From positions 124,001 to 188,000 of the forward strand of contig NZ_JBBYXK010000001.1 in assembly GCF_039655875.1 (NCBI RefSeq): DNA of 64,000 bases. The letters run 5' to 3'. The notes beneath the pieces were generated by a model. The model was not told the DNA's origin and ran no database searches. It saw nothing but the letters and a program-made list of their open reading frames with translations. Positions 49,559-58,405 of the stretch are shown piece by piece; the first letter of the stretch is position 1, and each line of letters begins with the position of its first letter. A program made the position numbers and the translations under genes. Source of the DNA: Emcibacter sp. SYSU 3D8 (GTDB lineage: Bacteria > Pseudomonadota > Alphaproteobacteria > SMXS01).

Positions 49559-50568
49559 CAGGGCGCGGCGGGCTTAAGGAATTCGAGGGTGTAGGCGTTC
49601 CTGTAGTCCAGGTCGCTGGGATACACGCCTTGCGCGGTGGCGATACTGAAGAACTCGGCCCAGCGTGCGTCGGTCATGGCGCCGATACCGCCGCTCACGG
49701 CGTCACCAGACTCGACGATCCCATAGGATTTCATTTTCTCGCGGGCCTGCGCCAGCAATTCGGGTGTTGCCTCCGGATTGTCTTGCAGGATCAGCGCGTC
49801 ACCGGGCGCGGGATCGCCATTGAGGTAACTCTGCCAACCGGCAGCCGAGCCTTCGACGAAGGCACGGACGGCTTCGGGATTCCTGGCGATCAGTGCGTCG
49901 GGGGCCAGCACCATGGCCGCGTAGCCGGGATAGCCCTCGTCCGCCAGCAGGAACACCTCCGGCGCGAAGCCGGCCTGTTTCTCGATGGTATAGGGCTCGC
50001 TCGTCACATAGCCCTGCTGGATAGCGGTCTCGTCGGCGATGAACGGCGCGGGATTGAAGGTGTATTTGCGGACCATGTCGTCGGTGAATCCGTACTTGGC
50101 CTTCAGCCACACCCAGAACGCGGTGACCGACGCATCGCCCAGCAGGATCGGGCGCCCCTTCATGTCCGCGATGGAGGCGATGCCCTGGCCCGGATGGGCG
50201 ATCAGCACCTGAGGATCCTTCTGCATGAAGGCCGCGACGGCCTTCACCGGGACCTCCTCGGCGGCCAGGTTCATGACGATGAAACTGTTCGAGCCCATAC
50301 CCAGGTCGACCGCGCCGGACGCGAGCAATTGCGGCACGTTCACCGCCGGGCCGCCCTGCATGATGCTGACGTCGATTCCGCGCTTTTCGTATTCACCGGT
50401 CGCCAGCGCCTGGTAGAAGCCGCCCTGTTCGGCCTGCGCGCGCCAGTCCGTGGCGAAGCTGATGTGAATCCTGGAACCTTCGGTCGCCTGTCCTGCGGTC
50501 TGGTCGTCCGAACACGCGGCGGCGATCAGACTCAGCCATGCCATCGCCAGAAAACGCAATCCATTCAA
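49558..50568 (-). CDS. ABC transporter substrate-binding protein (NMT1/THI5/SsuA-like), probable lipoprotein
   Basis: About 336 residues. The N-terminus LNGLRFLAMAWLSLIAAACS looks like a lipoprotein signal with a cysteine after IAAA. The mature part has FATDWRAQAEQGGFYQALATGEY and KRGIDVSIMQGGPAVNVPQLLASG, the classic NMT1/THI5 fold. I favour a TTG start at 50568, preceded by GGGAGACATCAG; an upstream ATG at 50613 in the same frame would disturb the signal. Ligand unknown; thiamine-pyrimidine, sulfonate or aromatic carboxylate transport are all possible. First gene of the importer operon. Confidence 0.87.
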   Translation of the reverse strand: MNGLRFLAMAWLSLIAAACSDDQTAGQATEGSRIHISFATDWRAQAEQGGFYQALATGEYEKRGIDVSIMQGGPAVNVPQLLASGAVDLGMGSNSFIVMNLAAEEVPVKAVAAFMQKDPQVLIAHPGQGIASIADMKGRPILLGDASVTAFWVWLKAKYGFTDDMVRKYTFNPAPFIADETAIQQGYVTSEPYTIEKQAGFAPEVFLLADEGYPGYAAMVLAPDALIARNPEAVRAFVEGSAAGWQSYLNGDPAPGDALILQDNPEATPELLAQAREKMKSYGIVESGDAVSGGIGAMTDARWAEFFSIATAQGVYPSDLDYRNAYTLEFLKPAAP

Positions 50569-50635
50569 CTGATGTCTCCCATTTGCCTGGGCCAGATTAA
50601 GCGAGGGAGACAAAGCCGCAAGCGGAGAAACGGCT

Positions 50636-51406
50636 TCAGATGTCCAGTTCGCACCACACCGGCGTGTGGTCCGATGGCTTTTCCCGGCCGCGCGGGGCGC
50701 GGTCGACGTCCGCCGAAGTCAGCCGGTCCGCGGCCTGGGGTGACAGCAGAAGGTGATCGATTCGCAGGCCGTGATCCTTCTCCCATGCGCCCGCCTGGTA
50801 ATCCCAGTAGGAATAAAGCGGCCCCTGATGGAATGCCCGGATGGCGTCCGTGTAGCCCAGATTCATCAGTTGCCGGAAGCGGTTGCGGCTTTGCGGCAGG
50901 CACAGCGCGTCGCCTGCGAACGCGCCGGGGCTCCAGACATCCTCGTCGGCCGGGCAGATATTGTAGTCGCCCCCCAGCACCAGCGGTTCCTCCCATGTCA
51001 GCAACTCGCGGGCGTGCGCCACGAGCCGGTCCATCCAGGCCAGTTTGTAGTCGTATTTCTCGCCGGGTGCGGGATTGCCGTTGGGCAGGTAGATGCAGCC
51101 CACGCGCACGCCGCCGGTGAACGCTTCCAGATAGCGCGCCTGGACGTCCGAGCCGTCATTGCCGGGCAGGCCCATTGCGACATCCTCCAGCCGGTGCTTC
51201 GACAGGATGGCGACGCCGTTGTAGGTCTTTTGGCCGTGGGTGACGATGTTGTAGCCAAGATCGGCGATTTCCATCGAGGGAAAGCCCTCGTCGACCACCT
51301 TGATCTCCTGCAGCATGGCCACGTCCGGGCTGGATTCCTTGAGCCATTCCAGCAGGCGCGGCAGGCGCGCCTTCACCGAATTCACATTCCAGGTGGCAAT
51401 CTTCAT
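50636..51406 (-). CDS. xthA: exodeoxyribonuclease III / AP endonuclease
   Basis: A 256-residue Exo III family enzyme of base-excision repair. The hallmark N-terminus MKIATWNVNSVKARL, the metal ligand glutamate in LQEIKVVD, GGDYNICP (Asp-x-Asn), and the terminal RIDHLLLS and KPSDHTPVW (catalytic Asp-His) are all present. The ATG at 51406 has GAGGGAAG upstream; another ATG lies one codon earlier. The gene is oriented with the ABC importer but independent in function. Confidence 0.94.
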   Translation of the reverse strand: MKIATWNVNSVKARLPRLLEWLKESSPDVAMLQEIKVVDEGFPSMEIADLGYNIVTHGQKTYNGVAILSKHRLEDVAMGLPGNDGSDVQARYLEAFTGGVRVGCIYLPNGNPAPGEKYDYKLAWMDRLVAHARELLTWEEPLVLGGDYNICPADEDVWSPGAFAGDALCLPQSRNRFRQLMNLGYTDAIRAFHQGPLYSYWDYQAGAWEKDHGLRIDHLLLSPQAADRLTSADVDRAPRGREKPSDHTPVWCELDI

Positions 51407-51453
51407 CATCTTCCCTCGCATCGACGAGGGCGCATGTTAGCAGACCGGACGGC

Positions 51454-52351
51454 TCAGCCCAGCCCCAGATGCGGGCCGACGGCCGTCAGCGAGCCGGGAG
51501 AGACCGGCGTAAGCTGGACCCGGTCGAAGCCGAGGTCTTCCAGATCGAGCAGCGCCTGCGCCACGTTTTCGGGCTGACCGACAAAACGCGAAAAAGAAGT
51601 TGCCGCCCAGCGCCGTCTCCATGCCGCGCACCCTAGGGTCGTCGCCGGCGGCGATCATGATATAGGTGCCGATGGGCACGTCCTCGCGCACCGCGCGGGC
51701 CCTGGCAACAGCCTCGCGGACTTCGTGCTCGGTGATGCTGGCATAGGCCGCCATGTCGAGCGCGCCGCCGCGCAGCGCCCGGCCACTCGCCGTGATCTCC
51801 AGCCGGTCAACCAGCGGCGTGATTTCGCGCAGCGCCCGCGGCCCGCTGGCCGAGCCGATCAGGTCGGGCGGCGGATCCATCACACAGGCCATCCGCGGGT
51901 CGGTGATGTCGATGTTGTAATACTCGCCCTTGAAGCGGCAGGTGCCGGTGCGCAGCAGGTCGCGCACGATCACCAGCGCCTCGCGGTACATGCTGACGCG
52001 GGTCGGGCCATCAGGAAACACGCGCCCCGTGGCGGTCATTTCCTGGCACATCCAGCCGGCACCCAAACCCGGTTCGAACCGGCCGCCCGACAACCAGTTG
52101 AGTGTCAGGCTGGCCTGGGCGAACTCTACCGGCGAACGGAACAGGTTGTTGGCGAAGGAGGACGTCAGACGGATGCGAGTTGTCGCGGCGGCCATGGCCG
52201 ACAGCACCACGAATACGTGTGGATAGACGGTCTGGCCTACCCATAGATGATCGCTGGCGCAGATGCCGTGCCAGCCTTCGGCCTCGCGCTCGCGCGCCCA
52301 GTCGGCGGGGTTGCCGGCGAGCGGCATGGGAAGGTTGGCAAAGAATTCCAT
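51454..52351 (-). CDS. LLM-class flavin-dependent oxidoreductase with a C-terminal frameshift
   Basis: A luciferase-like (F420/FMN-dependent) monooxygenase of about 298 residues if corrected. The N-terminal part (MEFFANLPMPLAGNPADWAREREAEGW, SDHLWVGQTVYPHVF) and GLGAGWMCQEMTATGRVF are typical. Near residue 250 the frame runs through five Ts on the minus strand (51591-51595) and then reads nonsense (ARKRGAGAARSGRP) to a stop at 51437. Removing one base restores FVGQPENVAQALLDLEDLGF and a stop at 51454, the expected family ending. It is either a sequencing error in the homopolymer or a genuine recent inactivation. It lies just downstream of the P450 gene on the same strand, nine bases away, suggesting one oxidative pathway. 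Confidence 0.85.
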
Positions 52352-52360
52352 GACGTGCCC

Positions 52361-53569
52361 TCAGGCTGGGTGCAGATGCACGGGCAGACGTTCGATGCAC
52401 CGCACCAGAGCGTTGGGAGAGCGTTCCATGGGACCGGTCAGTTCGATGGTCTTCACCCGGTCGCACAGGCCGTTGATGAATACGCCGATCATCAGCCGCG
52501 CCAGATGGGCGCCCAGGCATTTGTGAATGCCCTCGGTGAAGCTGAGATGGTCCGCGTCGCCGACGCCGCGGGGGAACCGGTCCAGGCGGAATTCGCCGGG
52601 GTTTTCATAGTGACTCGGGTCATGGTTGCCGGACGCGTAGAGCAGGAGGACCTTGACGTCGGACGGGATCACCGTGCCATTGAGGTCATATTCCGACAGC
52701 GTGTTACGGAACAGGCCCTGCACCGGTGACAGGTAGCGTAGCAGTTCCTCGGTGGCGGCAGGCACCAGGCGGCGATCGGCCCGGATGGTCTCGAAGATAT
52801 CTGGTTGTTCCGCCAGGAAACCGGCCACGGCGGACAGAAACTGGGCCGTGGTCTCGTTGCCCCCGACGGCAAGCAGAGCCAGCATCTGCGCGGTCTCATC
52901 ATGAGTCAGTTCGTAGCCATCCGGCGTCGGTGTGAACAACGCATCGCTCAGGGTACGCAGCTGGCCGGGGCAGAAAGCGCCGGCATCGCGTGCCGCCTCC
53001 TGCTGCAGCGCCATGGCGTCGAAATAGCGGCCGAAGCAGGCGAGCGTCTTGACGGGTTCGTCGGAAAAATCGCCTGCCATCACCAGCGAAGCTGCCGTGG
53101 CGCCGTCATTGACGAACTTGATGTCGGTCGGGGGAATGCCCATCCACTCGCCGACCAGCCGGGCGAGGAACGGCATGGAAATTTTCTGCGCCAGGTTGGC
53201 GCCGGGCACGTCGATGATTTCGTCCAGCAACTCATTCAGAAGAGCTTCGGCGCGCATCTTGTGCTGGCCCACCGATGCGCGCGAGAAGTGCTGCAGCATC
53301 TGTCGGCGCAGCGTTGTGTGGTGCGGCCGGTCGATTCCGGTCAGGCCGAGCCCCGACTTGTTCCGGCTATAGCCGACGCCCTCGTCATTCGAGAACACCT
53401 TGTCGTCCCGCACCACCTCGGCGATGTCCGCATAGCGGCTGATCGCCCAGATGCCCTCGCTTTCCACGTGATGAACCGGCGAATGCTCGCGCAGCCAGAC
53501 ATAGGCAGGATAGGGGTCATCGATCAGTTCGGGCAGATGCGGTGTGTAGTGGTACCAGTTCATGGTCAT
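52361..53569 (-). CDS. cytochrome P450
   Basis: A 402-residue bacterial P450. The heme-cysteine motif is FTEGIHKCLG (Cys351), the I-helix is AVGGNETTAQF, and the ExxR is in EELLR (275-278). It resembles CYP families that hydroxylate sterols, terpenoids, acids or alkanes; the exact family cannot be assigned. The ATG at 53569 follows GGAGTGGAGCA. It is divergent from a TetR regulator and a Rieske ferredoxin, with an operator palindrome over both promoters, so inducible control by its substrate is plausible. The flavin monooxygenase follows it on the same strand. Confidence 0.92.
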   Translation of the reverse strand: MTMNWYHYTPHLPELIDDPYPAYVWLREHSPVHHVESEGIWAISRYADIAEVVRDDKVFSNDEGVGYSRNKSGLGLTGIDRPHHTTLRRQMLQHFSRASVGQHKMRAEALLNELLDEIIDVPGANLAQKISMPFLARLVGEWMGIPPTDIKFVNDGATAASLVMAGDFSDEPVKTLACFGRYFDAMALQQEAARDAGAFCPGQLRTLSDALFTPTPDGYELTHDETAQMLALLAVGGNETTAQFLSAVAGFLAEQPDIFETIRADRRLVPAATEELLRYLSPVQGLFRNTLSEYDLNGTVIPSDVKVLLLYASGNHDPSHYENPGEFRLDRFPRGVGDADHLSFTEGIHKCLGAHLARLMIGVFINGLCDRVKTIELTGPMERSPNALVRCIERLPVHLHPA

Positions 53570-53589
53570 TGCTCCACTCCCAGAGTCCG

Positions 53590-53618
53590 TTGACACCTTT
53601 TATTTGAGTTAGTAATAA
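53590..53618 (+). promoter_or_regulatory. promoter of the tetR-Rieske ferredoxin operon
   Basis: TTGACA (53590-53595) and TAATAA (53613-53618) are separated by 17 bp, a near-consensus sigma-70 promoter and the best-scoring one I noticed by eye in the window. The -10 element lies inside the GTTAGT-AATA-ACTAAC palindrome. Confidence 0.7.
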
Positions 53619-53625
53619 CTAACAA
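53597..53625 (-). promoter_or_regulatory. candidate divergent promoter of the P450 gene
   Basis: On the minus strand TTGTTA (53620-53625) and TAAAAG (53597-53602) are separated by 17 bp. The palindrome fills the spacer and touches the -35 element, so one bound repressor would block both directions. Confidence 0.5.
53608..53623. promoter_or_regulatory. palindromic TetR-family operator candidate
   Basis: GTTAGT-AATA-ACTAAC is a perfect 6-4-6 inverted repeat between the P450 and TetR genes. It overlaps the -10 of the rightward promoter and the spacer of the leftward one. The adjacent TetR regulator is the natural candidate to bind it. Confidence 0.65.
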
Positions 53626-53633
53626 GCATTGGA

Positions 53634-54254
53634 ATGATCATGACCAGAATTATCGAACCGGTATCGCGCGGCGTCGGCACCCGGCATCGAATTATCGCCG
53701 AGGCGAGCCAACTGATCGCAGAACGCGGCTATCGTGAAACCACGATGAAAGCGGTGGGCGAGCGCGTTGGGGTGACCGAACCAGCGGTCTATCGCCACTT
53801 CGAGAGCAAGGCGCAGCTGCTCGTCACTGTTTTCACCGAGGCGGTGGCACAGTCGCCGCTGTCGCGGCATGACGCGCGCGGCGCCGTCGAGACCCTTCCG
53901 GAATCAGCCGCGCTTCTGACGGCGGCGGATTTCCACATGCTGCGACGGCTGATCGGCGAAATGTACTCGGCGGCAGCCATCGATCCGGACGTGGCCGCGT
54001 TGGCCCGCAATTTCGTGACCGGAGCCGCCGAGCGGCTGAAGCAGGGCCTCGCGGACAGCATCGCCCATGGCGAGCTGCCAGCGGGCATGAACCCCCTCTA
54101 CATGCAAAGCTTTATCCATATCTTCATGGCAGGGCTGGCTCATCACGAGGCACTTGCAGGTGATCTAGTTGGCGACCCGGGCTGGGCGCTTTTCGTGGCC
54201 AACGCCGTCCGTCACCTGCTGCGTATGGATGAGGGGGATCGTTCGGGTGAGTAG
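53634..54254 (+). CDS. TetR-family transcriptional regulator
   Basis: A 206-residue TetR repressor. The DNA-binding helix-turn-helix is in ERGYRETTMKAVGERVGVTEPAVYRHFESKAQLL. The C-terminal ligand-binding half has no named family. A second start codon six bases further (MTRIIEP) is possible given the short leader. It controls, by position, the P450 and its own operon with the ferredoxin, whose start overlaps its stop by eight bases. Ligand unknown. Confidence 0.92.
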   Translation: MIMTRIIEPVSRGVGTRHRIIAEASQLIAERGYRETTMKAVGERVGVTEPAVYRHFESKAQLLVTVFTEAVAQSPLSRHDARGAVETLPESAALLTAADFHMLRRLIGEMYSAAAIDPDVAALARNFVTGAAERLKQGLADSIAHGELPAGMNPLYMQSFIHIFMAGLAHHEALAGDLVGDPGWALFVANAVRHLLRMDEGDRSGE

Positions 54255-54561
54255 CTGGATCTGGGCCGCCAGACTCGACGATCTGACCGAGGACCGGGTC
54301 AATATGGTCACGGTCGGCAGCCGGACCCTGGCGCTCTACCTGATCGACAGCAAGGTGCACGCGACCAGCGGCCATTGCCCGCATGAGGGGCAATGCCTGG
54401 ACAGCGGATTTGTCGAGCAGGGGACGGTGGAATGCGCGCTGCATTATGCGGTATTCGACATTGGTACCGGTGCCCTAATATCGGGCCCTACAACCGGATC
54501 GTTGCCTGTCTATCCTGTCCGAGTCGATGGAGATGACGTGTTCGTCTGCGTGGTTCCGTAG
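54247..54561 (+). CDS. Rieske-type [2Fe-2S] ferredoxin
   Basis: A 104-residue soluble Rieske protein starting with GTG. Cluster ligands are Cys44 and His46 (GHCPHEG) and Cys63 and His66 (ECALHYAVF). It resembles the ferredoxin component of Rieske oxygenases (BphF/NdoA type) rather than the adrenodoxin-type ferredoxins that usually serve P450s. It is in one operon with the TetR gene and divergent from the P450, so it is the likely electron donor to the P450 or the flavin enzyme; the reductase is not here. Confidence 0.88.
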   Translation: MSSWIWAARLDDLTEDRVNMVTVGSRTLALYLIDSKVHATSGHCPHEGQCLDSGFVEQGTVECALHYAVFDIGTGALISGPTTGSLPVYPVRVDGDDVFVCVVP

Positions 54562-54562
54562 A

Positions 54563-54847
54563 TTATGCCTGCGCCATTTCGGAGTGGACAACCCCGGCGT
54601 CGCGGCGAGGCTCGTCAACCAATTGGCCGGGCAGACGCCTGACAACGTAATGGCGCTGGTCGGTAAAAGGGCCGGTGATCGAATAGGGACGGGTCATTCG
54701 CCAATGTTCGGCATATTGGCGTGCGGCCGCGGCACTGTCGGCGGCGACGATCATGCGGCGAAAGGGCGTCAGGTCACCAACCCGCGCGGTGCGGGGCTCG
54801 ATCAGCCAATGAGAGATTGCGGCGGCGAAATTTTCCCCGGTGCTCAT
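54563..54847 (-). CDS. hypothetical protein (94 aa)
   Basis: A short frame opposite the end of the ferredoxin gene, with GGGAAG upstream of the ATG at 54847. The product is cytoplasmic in character, with DLTPFRRMIVAADSAAAARQY and a proline-rich middle (SITGPFTDQRHYVV). No family recognised. The protein-like composition and the tight convergence with the ferredoxin support it, but conservation is not shown. Confidence 0.45.
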   Translation of the reverse strand: MSTGENFAAAISHWLIEPRTARVGDLTPFRRMIVAADSAAAARQYAEHWRMTRPYSITGPFTDQRHYVVRRLPGQLVDEPRRDAGVVHSEMAQA

Positions 54848-55052
54848 GATAGTCTTCCCGTAATTGACGTGATACGCCGAGTGAAAATGCGGCGAGGCTT
54901 CGATAACCAGCGAGGCGCCGGTTCGTTCCCCGTCGAGTGTCTTTATGAATGGGAAAATTGGCGCAGTTATGGCGCCGGGACGGTCAATGAGACCGTCACA
55001 AAAACTTCAAACGCGGCAAGGTGATAGGGCCCGGAGGTAAACGGGGCTAGTT

Positions 55053-55388
55053 TCAGATCGAGAACGAACTGCCGCAACCGCAGGACGACGTGGCGTTCGG
55101 GTTGACGATCTGGAAACTCGAGCCGATCACGTCCTCGACAAAGTCGATGGCGGCGCCGGCCAGGTAGAGCTGGGACATGGCATCGATCAGCACCACGGCA
55201 CCGTCCTTCTCGATGATGAGGTCGTCGTCCTGCCGGGCGTCGTCGAAGGTGAAGTCATACCGAAAGCCCGAGCAGCCGCCGCCATTGACGGCGACTCGCA
55301 ATGCCGTGTCACCGCCGTCGTCCTTGATCAGGGCGGCGATGCGCCGGGCGGCGCTTTCCGTGACGGATACCAGTTGCGACTCGCTCAT
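55053..55388 (-). CDS. erpA: iron-sulfur cluster insertion protein (HesB/IscA/ErpA family)
   Basis: A 111-residue A-type carrier that delivers Fe-S clusters to target enzymes. The three conserved cysteines are Cys39 (GGGCSGFRY) and Cys103/Cys105 (SCGCGSSF). The style (VSVTESAARRIAALI, acidic stretch DDARQDDDL) is ErpA-like. It stands alone and is divergent from dgt. Many Fe-S users are in the window (ilvD, queE, Rieske proteins). Confidence 0.9.
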   Translation of the reverse strand: MSESQLVSVTESAARRIAALIKDDGGDTALRVAVNGGGCSGFRYDFTFDDARQDDDLIIEKDGAVVLIDAMSQLYLAGAAIDFVEDVIGSSFQIVNPNATSSCGCGSSFSI

Positions 55389-55466
55389 CTTGTCCCTTAG
55401 AACGTCTCTAACTCGCTGTGTGCCTAATGTAGGCGCACTTGGCCGGTTGTCAATCGGAGCCCGTTT

Positions 55467-56654
55467 TTGGATCGGATCGTAAAGCCCTACGGCGACATGG
55501 CCCCCTTCGCGTCACGGCCCGAAGACTCGCGGGGCCGGTTGTACCCCGAAGAAGAAAGCCGATTCCGCACCGTATTCCAGCGCGACCGCGACCGCATCAT
55601 CCATTCCAAGGCCTTCCGGCGGCTGAAACACAAGACCCAGGTCTTCGTCTATCACGAGGGCGATTACTACCGCACCCGCTTGACCCACAGCCTTGAAGTG
55701 TCGCAGATCGCCCGCTCGATCAGCCGGTTCCTCGGGCTGAACGAGGATCTCGCCGAGGCGCTGGCACTGGCGCATGACTTCGGACATCCGCCGTTCGGCC
55801 ATTCCGGCGAAGATGGGCTGGCGGCGGTCATGAAGCCCTATGGCGGCTTCAACCACAACATCCACTCGCTGCGTCTGCTGACCTCCATCGAGCAGCGCTA
55901 TGCCGAGTTCGACGGTCTCAACCTGACCTGGGAGACGCTGGAGGGCATCGCCAAGCACAATGGCCCACTATGCCGGAAGGGCGAGGAGGCCTTTCTCGAC
56001 CCGCTTCTCCAGGACTATCTCGGCAGGCACGATCTCGAGATCCATACCTTTGCCAGCGCCGAAGCGCAGGTGGCGGCCCTGGCCGACGATATCGCCTACA
56101 ACAATCATGACATCGACGATGGCCTGCGTGCCGGTCTGTTCGCGCTGGGCGACCTCAGCGACCTGCCGCTGGTCGGCCCGGTTTTGGCGGGCCTGCGCCA
56201 GCATTATCCGGGCCTGGACGGCTCGAGGCTGAAGCACGAGATGGTCCGGCGGATGATCGACCTGATGGTGAGCGACCTGATGCGCGAATCCTGCCGGCGT
56301 ATTGACGAGGCACGGGTAGACACGGCGCAGCAGGTCCGAGAACTCGGCGCGCCGGTCATCGCGTTCTCCGAAGAAATGAAGGCCTGCGAGAAGGTCTTGC
56401 GGGCCTTTCTGATGGAGCACATGTACCGGCATCCGCACGTTGCGGCCGAGGCCAAGCGCGCCAAGCATGTTGTGGGCGACCTGTTTCACCGGTATATGGC
56501 GGAGCCCAGTGAGTTACCGGCGGAACATGAAGCGGCGGTGATGGGCCACAGCGCCGAGACCGGCGCACGGGCCGTCGCCGATTTCATCGCCGGCATGACC
56601 GATCGCTTCGCGCTGATGGAACACGAACGTCTATTCGGAACGGCCCGCGCATGA
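55467..56654 (+). CDS. dgt: deoxyguanosinetriphosphate triphosphohydrolase-like protein
   Basis: A 395-residue HD-domain hydrolase acting on dNTPs. The HD motifs are in [16 protein letters not shown] and [16 protein letters not shown], followed by [17 protein letters not shown]. The start is a TTG at 55467 ([15 protein letters not shown]) with GGAG upstream. The last codons overlap the argS start. This dgt-argS arrangement is common in alphaproteobacteria. Confidence 0.93.
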   Translation: MDRIVKPYGDMAPFASRPEDSRGRLYPEEESRFRTVFQRDRDRIIHSKAFRRLKHKTQVFVYHEGDYYRTRLTHSLEVSQIARSISRFLGLNEDLAEALALAHDFGHPPFGHSGEDGLAAVMKPYGGFNHNIHSLRLLTSIEQRYAEFDGLNLTWETLEGIAKHNGPLCRKGEEAFLDPLLQDYLGRHDLEIHTFASAEAQVAALADDIAYNNHDIDDGLRAGLFALGDLSDLPLVGPVLAGLRQHYPGLDGSRLKHEMVRRMIDLMVSDLMRESCRRIDEARVDTAQQVRELGAPVIAFSEEMKACEKVLRAFLMEHMYRHPHVAAEAKRAKHVVGDLFHRYMAEPSELPAEHEAAVMGHSAETGARAVADFIAGMTDRFALMEHERLFGTARA

Positions 56655-58405
56655 ACATTTTCGAAACCTTCCGCGAACGGATCGCCGCCCGCATTGACGC
56701 GCTGGCCGCCGAAGGCAAGCTGCCCGCCGGCCTCGATACATCGCGCATCGCCACCGAACCGCCGCGCGATGCTTCCCATGGTGACATGGCGAGCAATGCG
56801 GCCATGGTGCTTGCCCGCGACGCCGGCATGAAGCCACGCGACCTCGCGGATCTGATCGTCGCCGGATTCGCGGACGACGCAGATGTCACGGCAAGCGAGA
56901 TCGCCGGGCCGGGGTTCATCAATTTCAGGGTGAGAAATGAGTTATATCACTCTGTAATTGAACATATTCTCGAGAACGGAACCTCCTATGGCGATGGCCG
57001 CGCCGGCGGCGGCGAGAAGGTGAATGTCGAATACGTCTCGGCCAATCCCACCGGCCCCATGCATGTGGGGCACTGCCGCGGCGCCGTGTTCGGCGATGCG
57101 CTCTGCTCGTTGCTGGACAAGGCCGGTTACGAGGTCACCCGCGAATACTACATCAATGACGCGGGCGCCCAGGTAGACGTTTTGGCGCGTTCCGCATTTC
57201 TGCGGTACCGCGAGGCGCTTGGCGAAGACATCGGCGACATCCCCGAAGGTCTCTATCCGGGCGATTATCTGGTTCCCGTCGGGCAGGCCCTGGCCAAGCA
57301 ACACGGAGACCGCTGGCTGAACCAGGCGGAGAGCGAATGGCTGCCGTCGGTGCGTGACGCGGCCATCGACGCCATGATGGCGATGATCCGCAATGATCTG
57401 GCCGCCCTTGGCATCCGTTTCGATGTTTTCACGTCCGAACGGGCGCTGGTCGAGAAGGGCCAGGTCGAGAACGTGCTGGAGGACCTGTCGTCGCGGCAGC
57501 TGGTCTATACCGGCGTGCTGGAGCCGCCCAAGGGCAAGTTGCCCGACGATTGGGAGGAGCGGCCCCAGACCCTGTTCCGCGCCACCGAGTTCGGCGACGA
57601 TGTGGACCGGCCGCTGAAGAAGTCGGACGGTTCCTGGACCTATTTCGCCAGCGACATCGCCAACCACAAGGACAAGTTCGACCGGGGCTTTCGCCAGATG
57701 ATCGATGTCTGGGGCGCCGATCACGGCGGTTACGTCAAGCGGATGAAGGCGGCGGTTACAGCGGTCACCGGCGGCGCCGGCGAACTCGACGTGCGGCTGT
57801 GCCAGTTGGTCCGATTGACCCGGAATGGCGAGCCGGTAAAGATGTCCAAGCGCTCCGGCAGCTTCGTGACCCTTGCGGAAGTGGTCGACGAGGTGGGCAA
57901 GGACGTGGTCCGCTTCATCATGCTGACCCGCAAGAACGATGCCCCGCTGGACTTCGATTTTGCCAAGGTCGTGGAACAGTCGCGCGACAATCCGGTGTTC
58001 TACGTCCAGTACGCGCACGCCCGAATCTGCTCGGTATACCGGATGGCGGCGTCGTCGATGCCGGACCTGGATCTTGCCGGCGATGCGCTGCGCCGGGCCG
58101 ACCTGTCCGCGCTTTCGGACGAGGCGGAACTGGCGCTGATGAAGGTGCTCGCCGATTGGCCGCGGGCGGTCGAGGCGGCGGCGCTGGCGCACGAGCCGCA
58201 CCGGATTGCGTTTTATCTTTATGACCTTGCCGCTTCCTTCCATAGTTATTGGAACAGGGGCAACGAGGATCCGGCACTGCGCTTCATCCAGGCAGACAAT
58301 CCCTCGCTGACGACAGCCCGGCTGGCGCTGGTTCAGGCCGTGGCGCTGACGATCGCGTCCGGGCTCGGTGTGCTCGGCGTGACACCCGCGGAGGAGATGC
58401 GATAG
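56651..58405 (+). CDS. argS: arginyl-tRNA synthetase
   Basis: A 584-residue class I synthetase charging tRNA-Arg. The HIGH-type motif is in [13 protein letters not shown], and the KMSKS-type motif is [10 protein letters not shown]. The N-terminal additional domain (residues 1-100) and the C-terminal DALR anticodon-binding domain are present. The ATG overlaps the dgt stop; the TAG stop overlaps the following SPOR gene start (GTG at 58405). Confidence 0.97.
   Translation: MNIFETFRERIAARIDALAAEGKLPAGLDTSRIATEPPRDASHGDMASNAAMVLARDAGMKPRDLADLIVAGFADDADVTASEIAGPGFINFRVRNELYHSVIEHILENGTSYGDGRAGGGEKVNVEYVSANPTGPMHVGHCRGAVFGDALCSLLDKAGYEVTREYYINDAGAQVDVLARSAFLRYREALGEDIGDIPEGLYPGDYLVPVGQALAKQHGDRWLNQAESEWLPSVRDAAIDAMMAMIRNDLAALGIRFDVFTSERALVEKGQVENVLEDLSSRQLVYTGVLEPPKGKLPDDWEERPQTLFRATEFGDDVDRPLKKSDGSWTYFASDIANHKDKFDRGFRQMIDVWGADHGGYVKRMKAAVTAVTGGAGELDVRLCQLVRLTRNGEPVKMSKRSGSFVTLAEVVDEVGKDVVRFIMLTRKNDAPLDFDFAKVVEQSRDNPVFYVQYAHARICSVYRMAASSMPDLDLAGDALRRADLSALSDEAELALMKVLADWPRAVEAAALAHEPHRIAFYLYDLAASFHSYWNRGNEDPALRFIQADNPSLTTARLALVQAVALTIASGLGVLGVTPAEEMR

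Noticed and set aside
54527-55024. A 165-codon plus-strand frame downstream of the ferredoxin
   Set aside because: No start signal or motif, and it runs opposite the more protein-like minus-strand 94-codon frame. The remainder (54848-55052) looks like plain intergenic sequence.
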